A DNA stretch of 52,103 nucleotides from Rhizobium sp. ICMP 5592 (GCF_009498525.1 NZ_QSNT01000013.1:6679-58781); one strand, 5' to 3'. Shown: positions 17,351-26,755, counted from the first letter of the stretch. Numbers and translations are program-made. The notes: generated from the letters alone by a model not told the origin.

Positions 17351-18363
17351 TGAATATGAAACCTGCGGCACCGATATCCAGCGAGGCTGCATCCAAGCCT
17401 CAATTGCAAATAGGTGGCCTGAGCGTCGCCCTGATCTACCGCAAATACGGCACGATGCTCATCTTCGTCGGCATTTGCATCCTTGCGTCGCTTCTGAGTC
17501 CAACCTTTCTGACCGAGGCCAATCTGACGAACGTGCTGAGACAGGTCGTCGTGGTCAGCCTGCTCGCCTGCGGCGTGACCTTCATCATCATCCTCGGCCA
17601 TATCGACGTTTCGCTCGGGTCTGTTCTGGCGCTCGCCGGTGTCATTGCCGCAAGCGTGATGGCAATGACGGGAAGCATCACGCTCGCCGTCATCGCAGGA
17701 CTGACCGTCGGCGCGATCACCGGTATCATAAACGGTTTCGTCATCACATTCTTTCGCATCCCCTCGTTCATCATGACGCTGGCGATGACGACCGTCGCCC
17801 GTGGCGCGGTCCTGCTCTACACGGGCGGCGCTCCGGTCTCTGGCCTCGGTGATTTCAAGCTCATCGGCCAGGGCTCTCTCGGACCGATACCGATCTCCGT
17901 GTTGATCCTGGCCGCCTTTATCGTCATTTCCTGGGTCCTGCTCAACAAGACGAAATTTGGCCGCTACGTCTATGCCGTCGGTGGAAACGAACGGGCGGCG
18001 CGTGCCTCCGGCATCAATCCGAGCAGCATCATCGTCAAGGCTTTCATCTTCAACGGGCTGCTGTGTGCTGTGGCTGGCATCGTCCTGATGTCACGCATCA
18101 ACTCCGGCCAGCCAGCCGGCGGCGTCGGCTACGAATTCGATGCGATCACCGCAGTGGTCGTTGGCGGCACGAGCCTGATGGGCGGCACCGGGACGATCAC
18201 CGGCACCGTGATCGGCGCGATGATCATCGGTGTCATCAACAATCTCCTCAATCTCCTCAATGTCAGTTCCTACTGGCAGCAGATCATCAAGGGTCTGATC
18301 ATCGCAATCGCGGTCATCCTCGATGTTTGGACGAAGTCGGCCCGCGTCAAGAAGAAGGCATGA
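17350..18363 (+). CDS. RbsC-type sugar ABC transporter permease
   Basis: 337 residues with eight to ten hydrophobic segments and CUT2 permease signatures: VTFIIILGHIDVSLGSVLALAGV, IPSFIMTLAMTTVARG, YAVGGNERAARASGI and GGTSLMGGTGTITGT. The ATG at 17350 follows GGGAGGA and overlaps the ATPase stop. It forms the inner-membrane channel of the importer together with the preceding ATPase and the binding protein at 18474. It is clearly distinct from the broken permease at 12.8-13.7 kb. Confidence 0.9.
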   Translation: MNMKPAAPISSEAASKPQLQIGGLSVALIYRKYGTMLIFVGICILASLLSPTFLTEANLTNVLRQVVVVSLLACGVTFIIILGHIDVSLGSVLALAGVIAASVMAMTGSITLAVIAGLTVGAITGIINGFVITFFRIPSFIMTLAMTTVARGAVLLYTGGAPVSGLGDFKLIGQGSLGPIPISVLILAAFIVISWVLLNKTKFGRYVYAVGGNERAARASGINPSSIIVKAFIFNGLLCAVAGIVLMSRINSGQPAGGVGYEFDAITAVVVGGTSLMGGTGTITGTVIGAMIIGVINNLLNLLNVSSYWQQIIKGLIIAIAVILDVWTKSARVKKKA

Positions 18364-18375
18364 GATTACCGTCAC

Positions 18376-18403
18376 CCGCGCGAGCAATGGAGTGATCGCG
18401 CGG
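18376..18403 (+). repeat. GC-rich hairpin between permease and binding-protein genes
   Basis: CCGCGCGA (18376-18383) pairs perfectly with TCGCGCGG (18396-18403) across a 12-base loop; no T run follows. Hairpins at this point commonly stabilise or partly attenuate the transcript so that the binding protein is made at a different level; that role is inferred from position. Confidence 0.45.
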
Positions 18404-18473
18404 AGGACCACCTGTGTGTTGGCGCGGCTAGCGCTTCAATCGATCATCAAACCACCAATGGGAGGACTACCCT

Positions 18474-19397
18474 ATGAAACTTATTGCTAAACTCGCTCTT
18501 GCCTGCGCCGTCTCCACTGCCGCGCTTTCCGCAGGCGCTGCCATGGCTGCGGACAAATTCGTCGTGGGTTATGCGAACATGGCCGACACCGACGTTTTCG
18601 TGATGGCCCGCAAGACCGCCTTCATCAATGCAGCCAAGACCGATCCGAATATCGACATCAAGTTCACGGACGCCAACAACGACGCCAGCAAGCAGCTCGA
18701 CCAGATCGACAACCTCATCGCCCAGAAGGTCAACGCCATCGTTGTCGTGCCCGTCGATTACCAGGGCATCGTCCCCGGCGTCGAGAAGGCGAATGAGGCA
18801 GGCATTCCGGTCATCGCGCTGGGCATCCAGTCGGCGGGCGGCAAGTACACGTTCGTTGGTTCCAAGAACGTCGACGCAGGCCGCATGCAGGCCGAGTTCA
18901 TGAAAGCGTACCTCCCGAAGAACGCCAAGATTCTTTACTTGCAGGGCACGCCTGGCCTGTATCATTCCCAAGAGCGGTTGAAAGGCTTCCAAGAAGCGCT
19001 TGGACGTTCGGACGTGACCACGCTTGCCAACCTCTCTGGTAATTATGACCGCGCCGAAGGAATGAAGGTCACGGAGGACTGGATTCAGAGCTTCCCGCAA
19101 TTCGACGCGATTATCGCCGCGAATGACCAGATGGCCCTCGGTGCCTTGCAGGCCCTTCAGAGTGCGAACCGCCTAAAAGGCGTGATGATCTCGGGCGTCG
19201 ATGGCGTTCCGGACGCACTCAATGCGATCAAGGCAGGCGAGATGTCACAGACGATCTTCCAGAACGCTGCGGGGCAAGCAAAGGCCGCGTTCGAAGTGGT
19301 CGAAGGTTTGAAGAAGGGCGAGCCTGCACCGACAGAAAAGCTCGTGCCGTTCGAGTCGATCACCAAAGATAACGTCGATCAGTACATGAAGAAGTAA
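18474..19397 (+). CDS. RbsB-type periplasmic sugar-binding protein
   Basis: 307 residues: Sec signal peptide (LIAKLALACAVSTAALSAGAAMA) and a peripla_BP_4 fold (FVVGYANMADTDVFVMARKT, LIAQKVNAIVVVPVDYQG, YLQGTPGLYHSQERLKGF, DAIIAANDQMALGALQAL, VDGVPDALNAIKAGEMSQT). It delivers the substrate to the CUT2 importer encoded just before it. TGGGAGGA lies upstream of the ATG. The oxidoreductase and isomerase after it suggest a sugar or inositol-like ligand, but the pocket residues cannot be read to a named substrate. Confidence 0.9.
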   Translation: MKLIAKLALACAVSTAALSAGAAMAADKFVVGYANMADTDVFVMARKTAFINAAKTDPNIDIKFTDANNDASKQLDQIDNLIAQKVNAIVVVPVDYQGIVPGVEKANEAGIPVIALGIQSAGGKYTFVGSKNVDAGRMQAEFMKAYLPKNAKILYLQGTPGLYHSQERLKGFQEALGRSDVTTLANLSGNYDRAEGMKVTEDWIQSFPQFDAIIAANDQMALGALQALQSANRLKGVMISGVDGVPDALNAIKAGEMSQTIFQNAAGQAKAAFEVVEGLKKGEPAPTEKLVPFESITKDNVDQYMKK

Positions 19398-19412
19398 TTC
19401 CTCCCGAGGTGC

Positions 19413-19793
19413 GTGTCGGGCCTTATGCCTGGCACGCGCTTGACCCATCCAGACTGGAAGCAGCCCAGGACGGCTCTCCCCATCGCCAAGGCACTCAAAA
19501 TGCGACAGATCCCGGAGACAAGATTCTGTACAATCGCCGAGATCGCCAAAAGAACGGAGCTTGGCACGACCACCATTCACCGTGCCATCCAAAATGAACG
19601 CTCGGTCAGCATGGAAACGCGAAACGCCATCTATGCCGCCATAGTCGAACTCAACGAGGAAGCGATACATCGCTATCGGCAAGAGCTGTCAACCAGCCGC
19701 AATCTGTCAAACAACACTTCGCTGCGCATTCCGGGTAGCGGCGAAATGAGTGGATCTCACCCGATGTCGACAAGCAGACAGGAATATTCATGA
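19413..19793 (+). CDS. Small helix-turn-helix protein without effector domain
   Basis: Up to 126 residues from a GTG at 19413 (GAGG four bases upstream); ATG at 19425 or 19500 are alternatives. A LacI-like or resolvase-like HTH is visible at about residues 37-80 (FCTIAEIAKRTELGTTTIHRAIQ, then SVSMETRNAIYAAI). Unlike LacI proteins there is no sugar-binding domain, only about 45 polar residues after it. The stop overlaps the next ATG (ATGA), which supports it being a real translated gene of this operon. It may be a small DNA-binding regulator or a LacI-type protein reduced to its HTH. No named family recognised. Confidence 0.6.
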   Translation: MSGLMPGTRLTHPDWKQPRTALPIAKALKMRQIPETRFCTIAEIAKRTELGTTTIHRAIQNERSVSMETRNAIYAAIVELNEEAIHRYRQELSTSRNLSNNTSLRIPGSGEMSGSHPMSTSRQEYS

Positions 19794-20800
19794 CAATAAA
19801 GATCGCTATCATAGGGGCAGGCCTGATGGGCGCCGACCACGCGCGTTTGATCGCTGAGGACGTGCCCGGAGCTACCTTGCAGGTCGTATGCGACGCATCC
19901 CTGGAACGGGCCCTGAAGGTCGCCGATGACTATGGTGCGGCGCATGCCCTGACCGATCCGCTACAGGCCATTTTGCGGGATGACGTCGATGCGGTCCTCA
20001 TCGCCAGCCCCGACGAGACCCACGCACCGCTCTCTCTCGCGGCGATCGAAGCGGGCAAGCCGGTACTTTGCGAGAAGCCGCTTTCGCAAAGCTCGGAAGA
20101 ATGCCTGCGGGTTATCAAGGCCGAGGTTTCAGCCGGTCGCCAGTTTATCCAGCTCGGCTTCATGCGCCGATATGACCAGTCGTATCGCGAGATGAAGTCG
20201 GCGTTGGGCCGGGGCGAGATCGGCGATGCCGTCATGATGCACAACTTCCATCGAAACGTCGAAGCGCCCTCGAACTTCACTGGACAGATGGCGATCACCA
20301 ATTCGGCCCCTCACGAGTTCGATGTGGCAAGGTTCGTGCTCGACGCAGACTATACCGCGATTTCAGTCTTCCAGCCCGCCGGGATCGATGCCTCCCGCAC
20401 CGGCGCACCCGTCTTCATGGTCGTCGAGAACGACAAGGGCCAGTTGGTCAATATCGAAATCAACAACAACGCAGCCTATGGCTACGACGTACGGGGCGAG
20501 CTGGTAGGCCAGAAGGGCTCCGTCTTTTTGAACACCCCGATTCACACGACCTATAATACCAATCTGACCGCCACGGAGCGCTATGCGCCCGACTGGCGCC
20601 CCAGGTTTGCGGAGGCCTATCGCATACAGAATAAGGCCTTCGTGGAATTTGCAAAGACCGGCAAGTTCCCCGCAATCGCTGCTAATTCATGGGACGGCTA
20701 TTGCGCCGCAATCGTCGCAGAAGCCGGCGTTCAAGCCTTGGTGAAGCGCGAACGAATTGCAATCACGATGGTCGACCGGCCAAATCTTTACGCTCGATAA
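19790..20800 (+). CDS. Gfo/Idh/MocA oxidoreductase, inositol 2-dehydrogenase-like
   Basis: 336 residues. Rossmann start KIAIIGAGLMGADHARLI, then AVLIASPDETHAPLSLAAIEAGKPVLCEKPLS with the catalytic EKP lysine, and the C-terminal sugar-binding domain with the SAPHEFDVARFVLDADY motif (Asp/His pair). Family members oxidise a sugar or cyclitol hydroxyl with NAD(P); closest in style are myo- or scyllo-inositol dehydrogenases. It overlaps the upstream HTH gene (ATGA) and is followed by a TIM-barrel isomerase, so it probably performs the first oxidation of the imported substrate. Substrate not determined. Confidence 0.85.
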   Translation: MTIKIAIIGAGLMGADHARLIAEDVPGATLQVVCDASLERALKVADDYGAAHALTDPLQAILRDDVDAVLIASPDETHAPLSLAAIEAGKPVLCEKPLSQSSEECLRVIKAEVSAGRQFIQLGFMRRYDQSYREMKSALGRGEIGDAVMMHNFHRNVEAPSNFTGQMAITNSAPHEFDVARFVLDADYTAISVFQPAGIDASRTGAPVFMVVENDKGQLVNIEINNNAAYGYDVRGELVGQKGSVFLNTPIHTTYNTNLTATERYAPDWRPRFAEAYRIQNKAFVEFAKTGKFPAIAANSWDGYCAAIVAEAGVQALVKRERIAITMVDRPNLYAR

Positions 20801-20812
20801 GTGGAGTTCGAC

Positions 20813-21772
20813 ATGAAACTGGGTTTTGTTTCCGACAGCCTTGGCAGCTTGAAATTCGATGCGATGCTGGACGAGGCCGTCCGCCTTGGCGTCAGCGGTG
20901 TCGAGGTCAATACCGGCGGATGGTCGACGGCGCCGCACTTCGATCTGGCCGCGATGAAATCGAGCGCCGATGCCCGGCGTGCCTTCACCCGCGACTTTGA
21001 ATCGCGCGACCTCGACATCATCGCGCTGAATGCCAACGGAAATCCGCTGCATCCCACGCAGCCGCAACAAGGCGAATGCCTGAAGGATACCATCCGGGTC
21101 GCTGGAGCGCTCGGGATAAAGACCGTCTGCACAATGTCGGGCCTGCCGGCAGGGCGTGACGGCGACCTGATGCCCAACTGGGTCGTGTCGTCATGGCCGC
21201 CGGAAACACAGGACATCCTTAGATATCAGTGGGAGGACAAGCTGCTCCCCTTCTGGAACGAGATCGCCGCACTCGCCAAGGAGAACGGCGTCGAGCGCAT
21301 TGCCCTTGAGTTGCACGGCAACCAGTGCGTCTACAACGTTCCGTCTCTCTTGAAATTGCGACAGGCGATCGGCCCCGTGATCGGCGCCAACCTCGATCCT
21401 TCCCATCTGTTCTGGATGGGCGCGGATCCGCTGGCGGCCGCTCAAGCGCTTGGTGACGCCGTATACCATGTCCATGCCAAGGACACGATGCTGAACGCGC
21501 CCGTCCAGGCGACGACGTCGCTGCTGGAAAACGGCTCGCTGATGGATATCCCCGGACGCAGCTGGTCTTACATCACCCTCGGCTTCGGGCACGGTGAGGA
21601 ATGGTGGCGTCAGTTCTGCTACCGGCTGAAGATGGCCGGCTATGATGGCTGGCTCTCGATCGAGCATGAGGACGTGTTACTCAACAGCACCGAGGGCCTT
21701 GAGAAATCCGTCGCCCTGATCAGGCAGGTCATGCCTGTGGCAGCAAGCGACTACAGCCCTCAGGCGATTTAA
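20813..21772 (+). CDS. Sugar isomerase/epimerase, xylose-isomerase-like TIM barrel
   Basis: 319 residues from the ATG at 20813 (GTGGAG six bases upstream). AP_endonuc_2-type TIM barrel with metal ligands in ALELHGNQCVYN (Glu), IGANLDPSHLFWMG (Asp/His), VYHVHAKDT (His) and LSIEHED (Glu). Relatives include IolE/IolI-type inosose dehydratases/isomerases and tagatose/psicose epimerases. As the last gene of the LacI-controlled operon it should act on the keto product of the preceding dehydrogenase. The exact reaction is unknown. Confidence 0.8.
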   Translation: MKLGFVSDSLGSLKFDAMLDEAVRLGVSGVEVNTGGWSTAPHFDLAAMKSSADARRAFTRDFESRDLDIIALNANGNPLHPTQPQQGECLKDTIRVAGALGIKTVCTMSGLPAGRDGDLMPNWVVSSWPPETQDILRYQWEDKLLPFWNEIAALAKENGVERIALELHGNQCVYNVPSLLKLRQAIGPVIGANLDPSHLFWMGADPLAAAQALGDAVYHVHAKDTMLNAPVQATTSLLENGSLMDIPGRSWSYITLGFGHGEEWWRQFCYRLKMAGYDGWLSIEHEDVLLNSTEGLEKSVALIRQVMPVAASDYSPQAI

Positions 21773-21791
21773 AATCGCGAGATACCTGCGC

Positions 21792-21830
21792 TGGAAGCTC
21801 ACTCATTGTTTTCCCATGAATGAGCTTCCA
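21792..21830. terminator. Hairpin between convergent operons, possible two-way terminator
   Basis: TGGAAGCTCA (21792-21801) pairs with TGAGCTTCCA (21821-21830), ten perfect pairs extendable inside the loop (CATT/AATG). It lies 20 bases after the isomerase stop and faces the HD gene from the other side. No clear T run follows on either strand, so intrinsic termination is uncertain. Confidence 0.45.
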
Positions 21831-21958
21831 AGGTTGCCCCCCTGGCTAATCAAACGTGGATGTCAGACTTCAAAATCGATCTCATCGAATAGCCTGGAGT
21901 GAGTGGGACATCGTAGACTTAACGTGCCAAGGCCAAGCAAGTGCGGGACTTGCTGCAA

Positions 21959-22645
21959 TCAGGCAGTTCCTGTTCTCGTAGGAGTGCTTCTAGATAATGA
22001 ACGACTGCGCAAGTTGGAAGCCAGCCCACCCATCGTCTGCTCCTCGACCAGACCGAGAGCCCCGGCGACATGCCACCAGCCGTGATCGGCCTGTCTGACG
22101 ATCATGCACTCGGCGCTGACGCCCATATGGTTGCCTTCGAAAGAGTGGCCGACCGCGATGTGGGCAACCTCCTCTGGAAGACCGGCAATCAGGCAGATGT
22201 ACATGCCGAACACCGAGTGGCGGAAGGTCGGCTGTCCTGCTGCCGCTGGGGCCTCAGCCCAACGCTTTCGGTTGGTCGGATCGAATTCATAGGGCTTCCC
22301 GACGTCATGACAGGCCGCACCCGCGAGCAACACGGTCCAGTCGATATTCACCTGAGGATAGGTTTGTTCGAACTCCCGCGCGATGATGCTCGTGTACCTG
22401 AATACGCCGCGGACATGGTCAGCCTGTGTGCCCGATTTAAGGACGGGCGCGCCTGGATTGCCGTCCGGCGGGATATCCGTGATACGTTCGAAGTCCGAGC
22501 AGCATAGAGCCTGACTCCAGGCTTCCACCACCCCGTCGCGGATGTCAGCATCGATGATCTGCGAGATTTCCGGGAAGTCCTGAAGAACACCGTTTCTCGT
22601 ATCGTCCGTAATCGCACGTCTTAACTGAGGATAGTGATATGTCAT
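21959..22645 (-). CDS. HD-domain phosphohydrolase
   Basis: 228 residues. The HD signature is spread as H in QADHVRGVFRYT, HD in AGAACHDVGKPYEFDP, and D in IVRQADHGWWHV, with an extra metal-type His in FRHSVFGMY. Such proteins hydrolyse phosphate esters or nucleotides with bound metals; the substrate here is unknown. It is the last gene of the LysR-linked operon, its ATG overlapping the MFS stop (ATGA), so it is tied to the transport and oxidation of that operon's substrate. Confidence 0.75.
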   Translation of the reverse strand: MTYHYPQLRRAITDDTRNGVLQDFPEISQIIDADIRDGVVEAWSQALCCSDFERITDIPPDGNPGAPVLKSGTQADHVRGVFRYTSIIAREFEQTYPQVNIDWTVLLAGAACHDVGKPYEFDPTNRKRWAEAPAAAGQPTFRHSVFGMYICLIAGLPEEVAHIAVGHSFEGNHMGVSAECMIVRQADHGWWHVAGALGLVEEQTMGGLASNLRSRSLSRSTPTRTGTA

Positions 22646-23958
22646 GCTCTGGCCGTTTCATTGTATCGAGTTTCAGGATCCGCCGGGGAGCAGAATTCTG
22701 GTGGAATGGGCTTTCGTGTCATCGTGACGGTAACAACCGCCCCAACGACCAGTAACGCCGCTGCGATGCCGAACGCCCACGAATAGCCACCCGTGACGGA
22801 TACGACATAGCCGGTGATGATCGGTGCGATCAGGCCGAAGAAGTTTCCGCCGAGGGCCGTAATCGCTATGACGCGCGAGACGTCACGGGGATTGCGGAGC
22901 AGATCGCTGGCCAATGTGAAATTCAAGCCCGCACCCGTCGTCGCGCCCGTCAGGACCAGCGTTAGAACGATCAGCAATTCGGTGAGACTGCTGACGAATG
23001 GCGCGACCAAGATAAGGAGCGAAAGTACAGCCATGGCGGCGATGAAATACCGCCTGCCACCTGACTGGATCGCCTCGGACGAGAGAAACCGGTCGCTGGC
23101 TCGCGCTATCACCAGGCTCAGGATCACGGTGACCAAATAGGGCACGGCGGTGAGGTAGCCGGTGTTCATCGTCGACAGCTCGCGGGTCGACTGAAGGTAG
23201 GTCGGAAGCCAGGTAAGAAAGATGTAGGCGGTGTAGACGAGGCAGGCTTGCGTTATGACGAGCCCCCACACGCTGGTCTGGGCCAAAAGGTAGCGCAGCG
23301 TGGAAGGCTCGGAGGTAACCTCCACGGACTGGCCTTTGCCGTTTCTTTCACTCAAAATCTTTTGACGCTCGCCATCCGAGAGCCATGACGCCTTTTCCGG
23401 CGGACTGTACCAGAACAGCCAGGCAGCCAGCCAAACGAACCCGAGCATCCCAAGCAGTATGAACGACATTCTCCAGCCTGAGTATTCGACCAGGGCCGCC
23501 GTCGCAATCGCGCCGACCGCCGGCCCCGCGGAAGAGCCTCCGTTTAGCAAGGTGGTCACCAGGCCGCGCTCCTTCTCCGGAAACCACTCGCGGATCACGC
23601 GGCCCGATGCCGGATAGGACGATGCCTCGCTTGCTCCCATCACAAGCCTTGCCGCGAAGATCGAAACGAAACCCGTGGCCAGCGCCGTCAAAGCTGTCGC
23701 TGCCGACCATAGAGCGATGCCGCCGGATATAACCCGCTTGGCTCCCACCTTTTCGACAAGCAAACCGAGGGGAATGAGGCAGATGACATAGGTCCACAGA
23801 AAGCCGGAGAAGAGATATCCCATCTCGACGGGCGTAAAACCATATTCGGACGCGATCGACTTGGAGGCGATCGATAGTGCGATGCGATCGATGTAGTTGA
23901 TGACGACCGCTGTGAAAATCAGAACCGCGATCCATATACGCCGGCGCTGCATGGCCAT
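22642..23958 (-). CDS. MFS transporter, anion:cation symporter (ACS) type
   Basis: 438 residues with twelve predicted membrane helices. The N-terminal half has VINYIDRIALSIAS and the loop-2 region VEKVGAKRVISGGIALWS, plus RLVMGASEASSYPASGRVIREWFPEKERG, the pattern of the ACS family (hexuronates, glucarate, phthalate and other organic anions). AGGAGG lies just before the ATG at 23958. It sits between an ABC ATPase and an HD hydrolase in the same operon, an unusual pairing of two transport systems; it may take up or export an organic acid related to the ABC substrate. Confidence 0.85.
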   Translation of the reverse strand: MAMQRRRIWIAVLIFTAVVINYIDRIALSIASKSIASEYGFTPVEMGYLFSGFLWTYVICLIPLGLLVEKVGAKRVISGGIALWSAATALTALATGFVSIFAARLVMGASEASSYPASGRVIREWFPEKERGLVTTLLNGGSSAGPAVGAIATAALVEYSGWRMSFILLGMLGFVWLAAWLFWYSPPEKASWLSDGERQKILSERNGKGQSVEVTSEPSTLRYLLAQTSVWGLVITQACLVYTAYIFLTWLPTYLQSTRELSTMNTGYLTAVPYLVTVILSLVIARASDRFLSSEAIQSGGRRYFIAAMAVLSLLILVAPFVSSLTELLIVLTLVLTGATTGAGLNFTLASDLLRNPRDVSRVIAITALGGNFFGLIAPIITGYVVSVTGGYSWAFGIAAALLVVGAVVTVTMTRKPIPPEFCSPADPETRYNETARA

Positions 23959-24023
23959 GTCCTCCTAGAATGCCTGTCTTCATCGACCTTGGTGCCTGGC
24001 GATCGACGAACGATTGAAATCGC

Positions 24024-25097
24024 TCAGTTGAGCCGACGGCCGGTCGCCGTGTCAAAGAGATGAATCGAATTGGGTTGAGGCGCGAGGTGCAGCTGCTCCC
24101 CCACAACCAGACGCGGCCGCTGCTTGATCGACACCGTGAGCTGCTCCTTGCCGTGCCCGAGCAAAAGCATGGTCTCGGCACCCGTCGGCTCTATGACGGA
24201 AATCGTCGCCTCCAGCGACCTTTCGGACGACGGCAGCAACGTCCAATTTTCCGGTCGGACGCCAAGTGTCACCGGCTTGCCGTTAAGGCCAGGAAACGCC
24301 TCCTTGAGGTCGATCCTGCTCCCACCATTGGTCTCGAACGCGGAGGCGTCATCGGTCGAGATCTTTCCAGTTACGAAATTCATGCCGGGCGAACCGAGAA
24401 ACGACGCTACGAACAAGTTCGCCGGGTTATCATAGAGATCGAGCGGCGTGCCGATCTGCTCGACCCCGCCATCACGCATGACGACGATCTTGTCCGCCAT
24501 CGTCATCGCCTCGATCTGGTCATGGGTGACGTAGACAGTCGTTGTCCGCAGCCGCTGATGGAGCTGCTTGATCTCGGCGCGCATTTGGACGCGCAGCTTC
24601 GCGTCGAGGTTCGAAAGCGGCTCGTCAAAGAGAAAGACCTGCGGATCGCGGACGATCGCGCGGCCCATAGCCACACGCTGTCTTTGCCCACCGGACAGTT
24701 CCTTCGGATACCGGCCGAGGAGGTTCTCCAGGCCAAGGATGGCGACGGCTTGCCCGACCTTCTGTTTCTTCTCTTCCGCCGGGACGCCCTTCAGCTTCAA
24801 CGAGAAGCTCATATTGTCCTCGACCGTCATGTGAGGATAGAGGGCATAGTTCTGAAACACCATGGCGATATCTCGCTGCTTCGGCGGCACGTCGTTCATG
24901 ACCTTGTCGCCAATCGAGATGGTTCCGCCGGATATCGATTCCAGCCCGGCCAGCATCCGCAGCAATGTCGACTTCCCGCAACCCGAAGGCCCGACAAGGA
25001 CGACGAACTCGCCATCCTCTATGTCGATGTCGACGCCGTGAAGGACCTTTGCGGCACCGTATGATTTCTGCGTATTCGTGATTGTTACCGATGCCAT
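24024..25097 (-). CDS. UgpC/MsmX-type ABC transporter ATP-binding protein
   Basis: 357 residues from the ATG at 25097 (AGAGAGACACC upstream). Walker A GPSGCGKST, signature LSGGQRQRVAMGRAIVRDP, Walker B VFLFDEPLSNLDAKLR, H-loop VYVTHDQIEAMT, and a C-terminal OB-like regulatory domain (VTLGVRPENW) as in MalK/UgpC. It should energise the CUT1 importer formed by the two permeases and binding protein encoded upstream in the operon, although it is separated from them by the SDR gene. Confidence 0.9.
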   Translation of the reverse strand: MASVTITNTQKSYGAAKVLHGVDIDIEDGEFVVLVGPSGCGKSTLLRMLAGLESISGGTISIGDKVMNDVPPKQRDIAMVFQNYALYPHMTVEDNMSFSLKLKGVPAEEKKQKVGQAVAILGLENLLGRYPKELSGGQRQRVAMGRAIVRDPQVFLFDEPLSNLDAKLRVQMRAEIKQLHQRLRTTTVYVTHDQIEAMTMADKIVVMRDGGVEQIGTPLDLYDNPANLFVASFLGSPGMNFVTGKISTDDASAFETNGGSRIDLKEAFPGLNGKPVTLGVRPENWTLLPSSERSLEATISVIEPTGAETMLLLGHGKEQLTVSIKQRPRLVVGEQLHLAPQPNSIHLFDTATGRRLN

Positions 25098-25166
25098 GGT
25101 GTCTCTCTGTCTTCGGATCCGCACTTCTAGGTGGTATTCAATGATGCGTTTTGCGGTGGTGGCCAG

Positions 25167-25934
25167 CTACGAAGCCAACCCGCCATCGACCGCGTGGATA
25201 TGTCCCGTCACGAAACTGCTCATGCTCGAAGCAAGGTACAGCGCGACGCTGGCAACTTCGGAGGGCTGCGCATGACGCTGCAGTGGAATTTCCCTATCGA
25301 TCTGCCTGGTCACATCCACGCCGACGAGAGCACTGATCTGGTCCTCGATCGCCTGCTGGAAGTCGTTGGCTATCGGTCCGGGATTGAGCGAGTTGACCCG
25401 GATGTTGCGCGGCGCCAAGGCGCGGGCCGCAGCACGCACGACACCTGTCTGGGCGTGCTTTGCGGTCACGTAGGCTATGTTCTGGCCCGCTCCCTCCCCG
25501 CCCCTGGTTCCGGCCATGCTCGACGTGACGATGATACTGCCGCCATCGCGCATCTTCTTCGGACCATACTTGCACGCCAGGAATGCGCCCTTGACGTGAA
25601 TCCGATAGGTGCGGTCGAATGCTTCCTCATCGTAGTCTTCCAGACCGCCGATCGAGCCATGATTGCCGGCATTGCTGAAGAGAACGTCGATCCGTCCCCA
25701 TTTTGCAGCCGTCGCATCGACGTATGCCTGCACATCGGCCGCTATTGATACGTCGCCAACCCAAACTTCGACGTCCGGCGAACCAAGAGCCGCCTTCGCC
25801 GCTGCCAACACGGCTTGGTCGAGGTCGACGAGCATGACCTTTGCGCCATGCTCCAGAAAAAGCCTCGCGGATGCGAGCCCGACGCTGCCGCAGCCGCCGG
25901 TGATGATGCACACTTTGTTTTCAAGCAATGGCAC
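25167..25934 (-). CDS. Short-chain dehydrogenase/reductase
   Basis: 255 residues, classical SDR length. Cofactor motif ITGGCGSVGLASARL (TGxxxGxG with Cys in place of a usual Ser/Gly), NAG at VLFSNAGNHG, catalytic Ser in IIVTSSMAG, and YxxxK in AYVTAKHA. The usual C-terminal SSFVTGHIHAVDGG is present. It oxidises or reduces a hydroxyl/keto group with NAD(P), presumably in the substrate brought in by the CUT1 importer. It lies between the second permease (38-base gap) and the ATPase (69-base gap). Confidence 0.85.
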   Translation of the reverse strand: MPLLENKVCIITGGCGSVGLASARLFLEHGAKVMLVDLDQAVLAAAKAALGSPDVEVWVGDVSIAADVQAYVDATAAKWGRIDVLFSNAGNHGSIGGLEDYDEEAFDRTYRIHVKGAFLACKYGPKKMRDGGSIIVTSSMAGTRGGEGAGQNIAYVTAKHAQTGVVRAAARALAPRNIRVNSLNPGPIANDFQQAIEDQISALVGVDVTRQIDREIPLQRHAQPSEVASVALYLASSMSSFVTGHIHAVDGGLAS

Positions 25935-25972
25935 GGAGATGCCTCCTGTTCAAACCTGGTCTCATCGAGTGT

Positions 25973-26755
25973 CTACTTGACGCTGCCAGAGACGAACCCT
26001 CGGCCCAATTGCTTGCGGATCAATGCAAGAGCGACAATCGGGACGATGAAATAGATCGTGGATCCTGCGAATATCTGCCCATAAAGAGGACCTTGCGGCG
26101 GCACATAGCGCATCAGCAAAGGCAGGAACGTCAGGGCATTCCTGTCGGTAAGCACCAGCGCAAACAGGAACTCGTTCCAGCAAAAGCAGAAGATCAACAC
26201 CGCGGTGGTCAGGATCGGTCCGGCGGAGATCGGCACGATAATCCGCCAGAGGATGGTCCACGAATTCGCGCCGTCCAACCGCGCGGCCTCGTCGATCGTG
26301 TCCGGTATGGCGGCAAAGAAACCCTGCAGCATCCAGATGGCGAACGGCAGCGAGAAAGTAAGGTACGTGATGGTCAAGCCAAACACCGAATCCAGCGAGC
26401 CGGTGCTGCGGAAAAACAGGTAGAACGGGATCACTAGCACGATACTGGGGATCATCCGCATCGCGAGAATTGCCAGCGCGAGACGCGCGAACCTGATGCC
26501 CATGCGTGTCATACCGAACGCAGCCATCGAACCCAGCCCGATCGAAATGAGAGTGCTGAGAGAGGCGGTCAGGAGCGAATGCCAGAGCGCCGCCCAGAAC
26601 TGCTCTTGCGACAGCACGTCCCGATAGTTTTCCAAACCCAGCATCACGCCGGCATCTGTCTGCACCGAGAACGAGACGTAGAGTGCCCATAACGGCGGAA
26701 GGATGGTCATCACGCATGCGCCGAGCGCGACAAGATAGAGGAGCTTAGTCTTCAT
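25973..26755 (-). CDS. MalG-type ABC transporter permease
   Basis: 260 residues from the ATG at 26755, which overlaps the upstream permease stop (ATGA). Six membrane helices; the EAA loop reads DTIDEAARLDGANSWTILWRIIVPI, the contact site for the ATPase. Inner-membrane subunit of the CUT1 sugar or polyol importer. The frame remains open far upstream but that part overlaps the first permease. Confidence 0.88.
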   Translation of the reverse strand: MKTKLLYLVALGACVMTILPPLWALYVSFSVQTDAGVMLGLENYRDVLSQEQFWAALWHSLLTASLSTLISIGLGSMAAFGMTRMGIRFARLALAILAMRMIPSIVLVIPFYLFFRSTGSLDSVFGLTITYLTFSLPFAIWMLQGFFAAIPDTIDEAARLDGANSWTILWRIIVPISAGPILTTAVLIFCFCWNEFLFALVLTDRNALTFLPLLMRYVPPQGPLYGQIFAGSTIYFIVPIVALALIRKQLGRGFVSGSVK

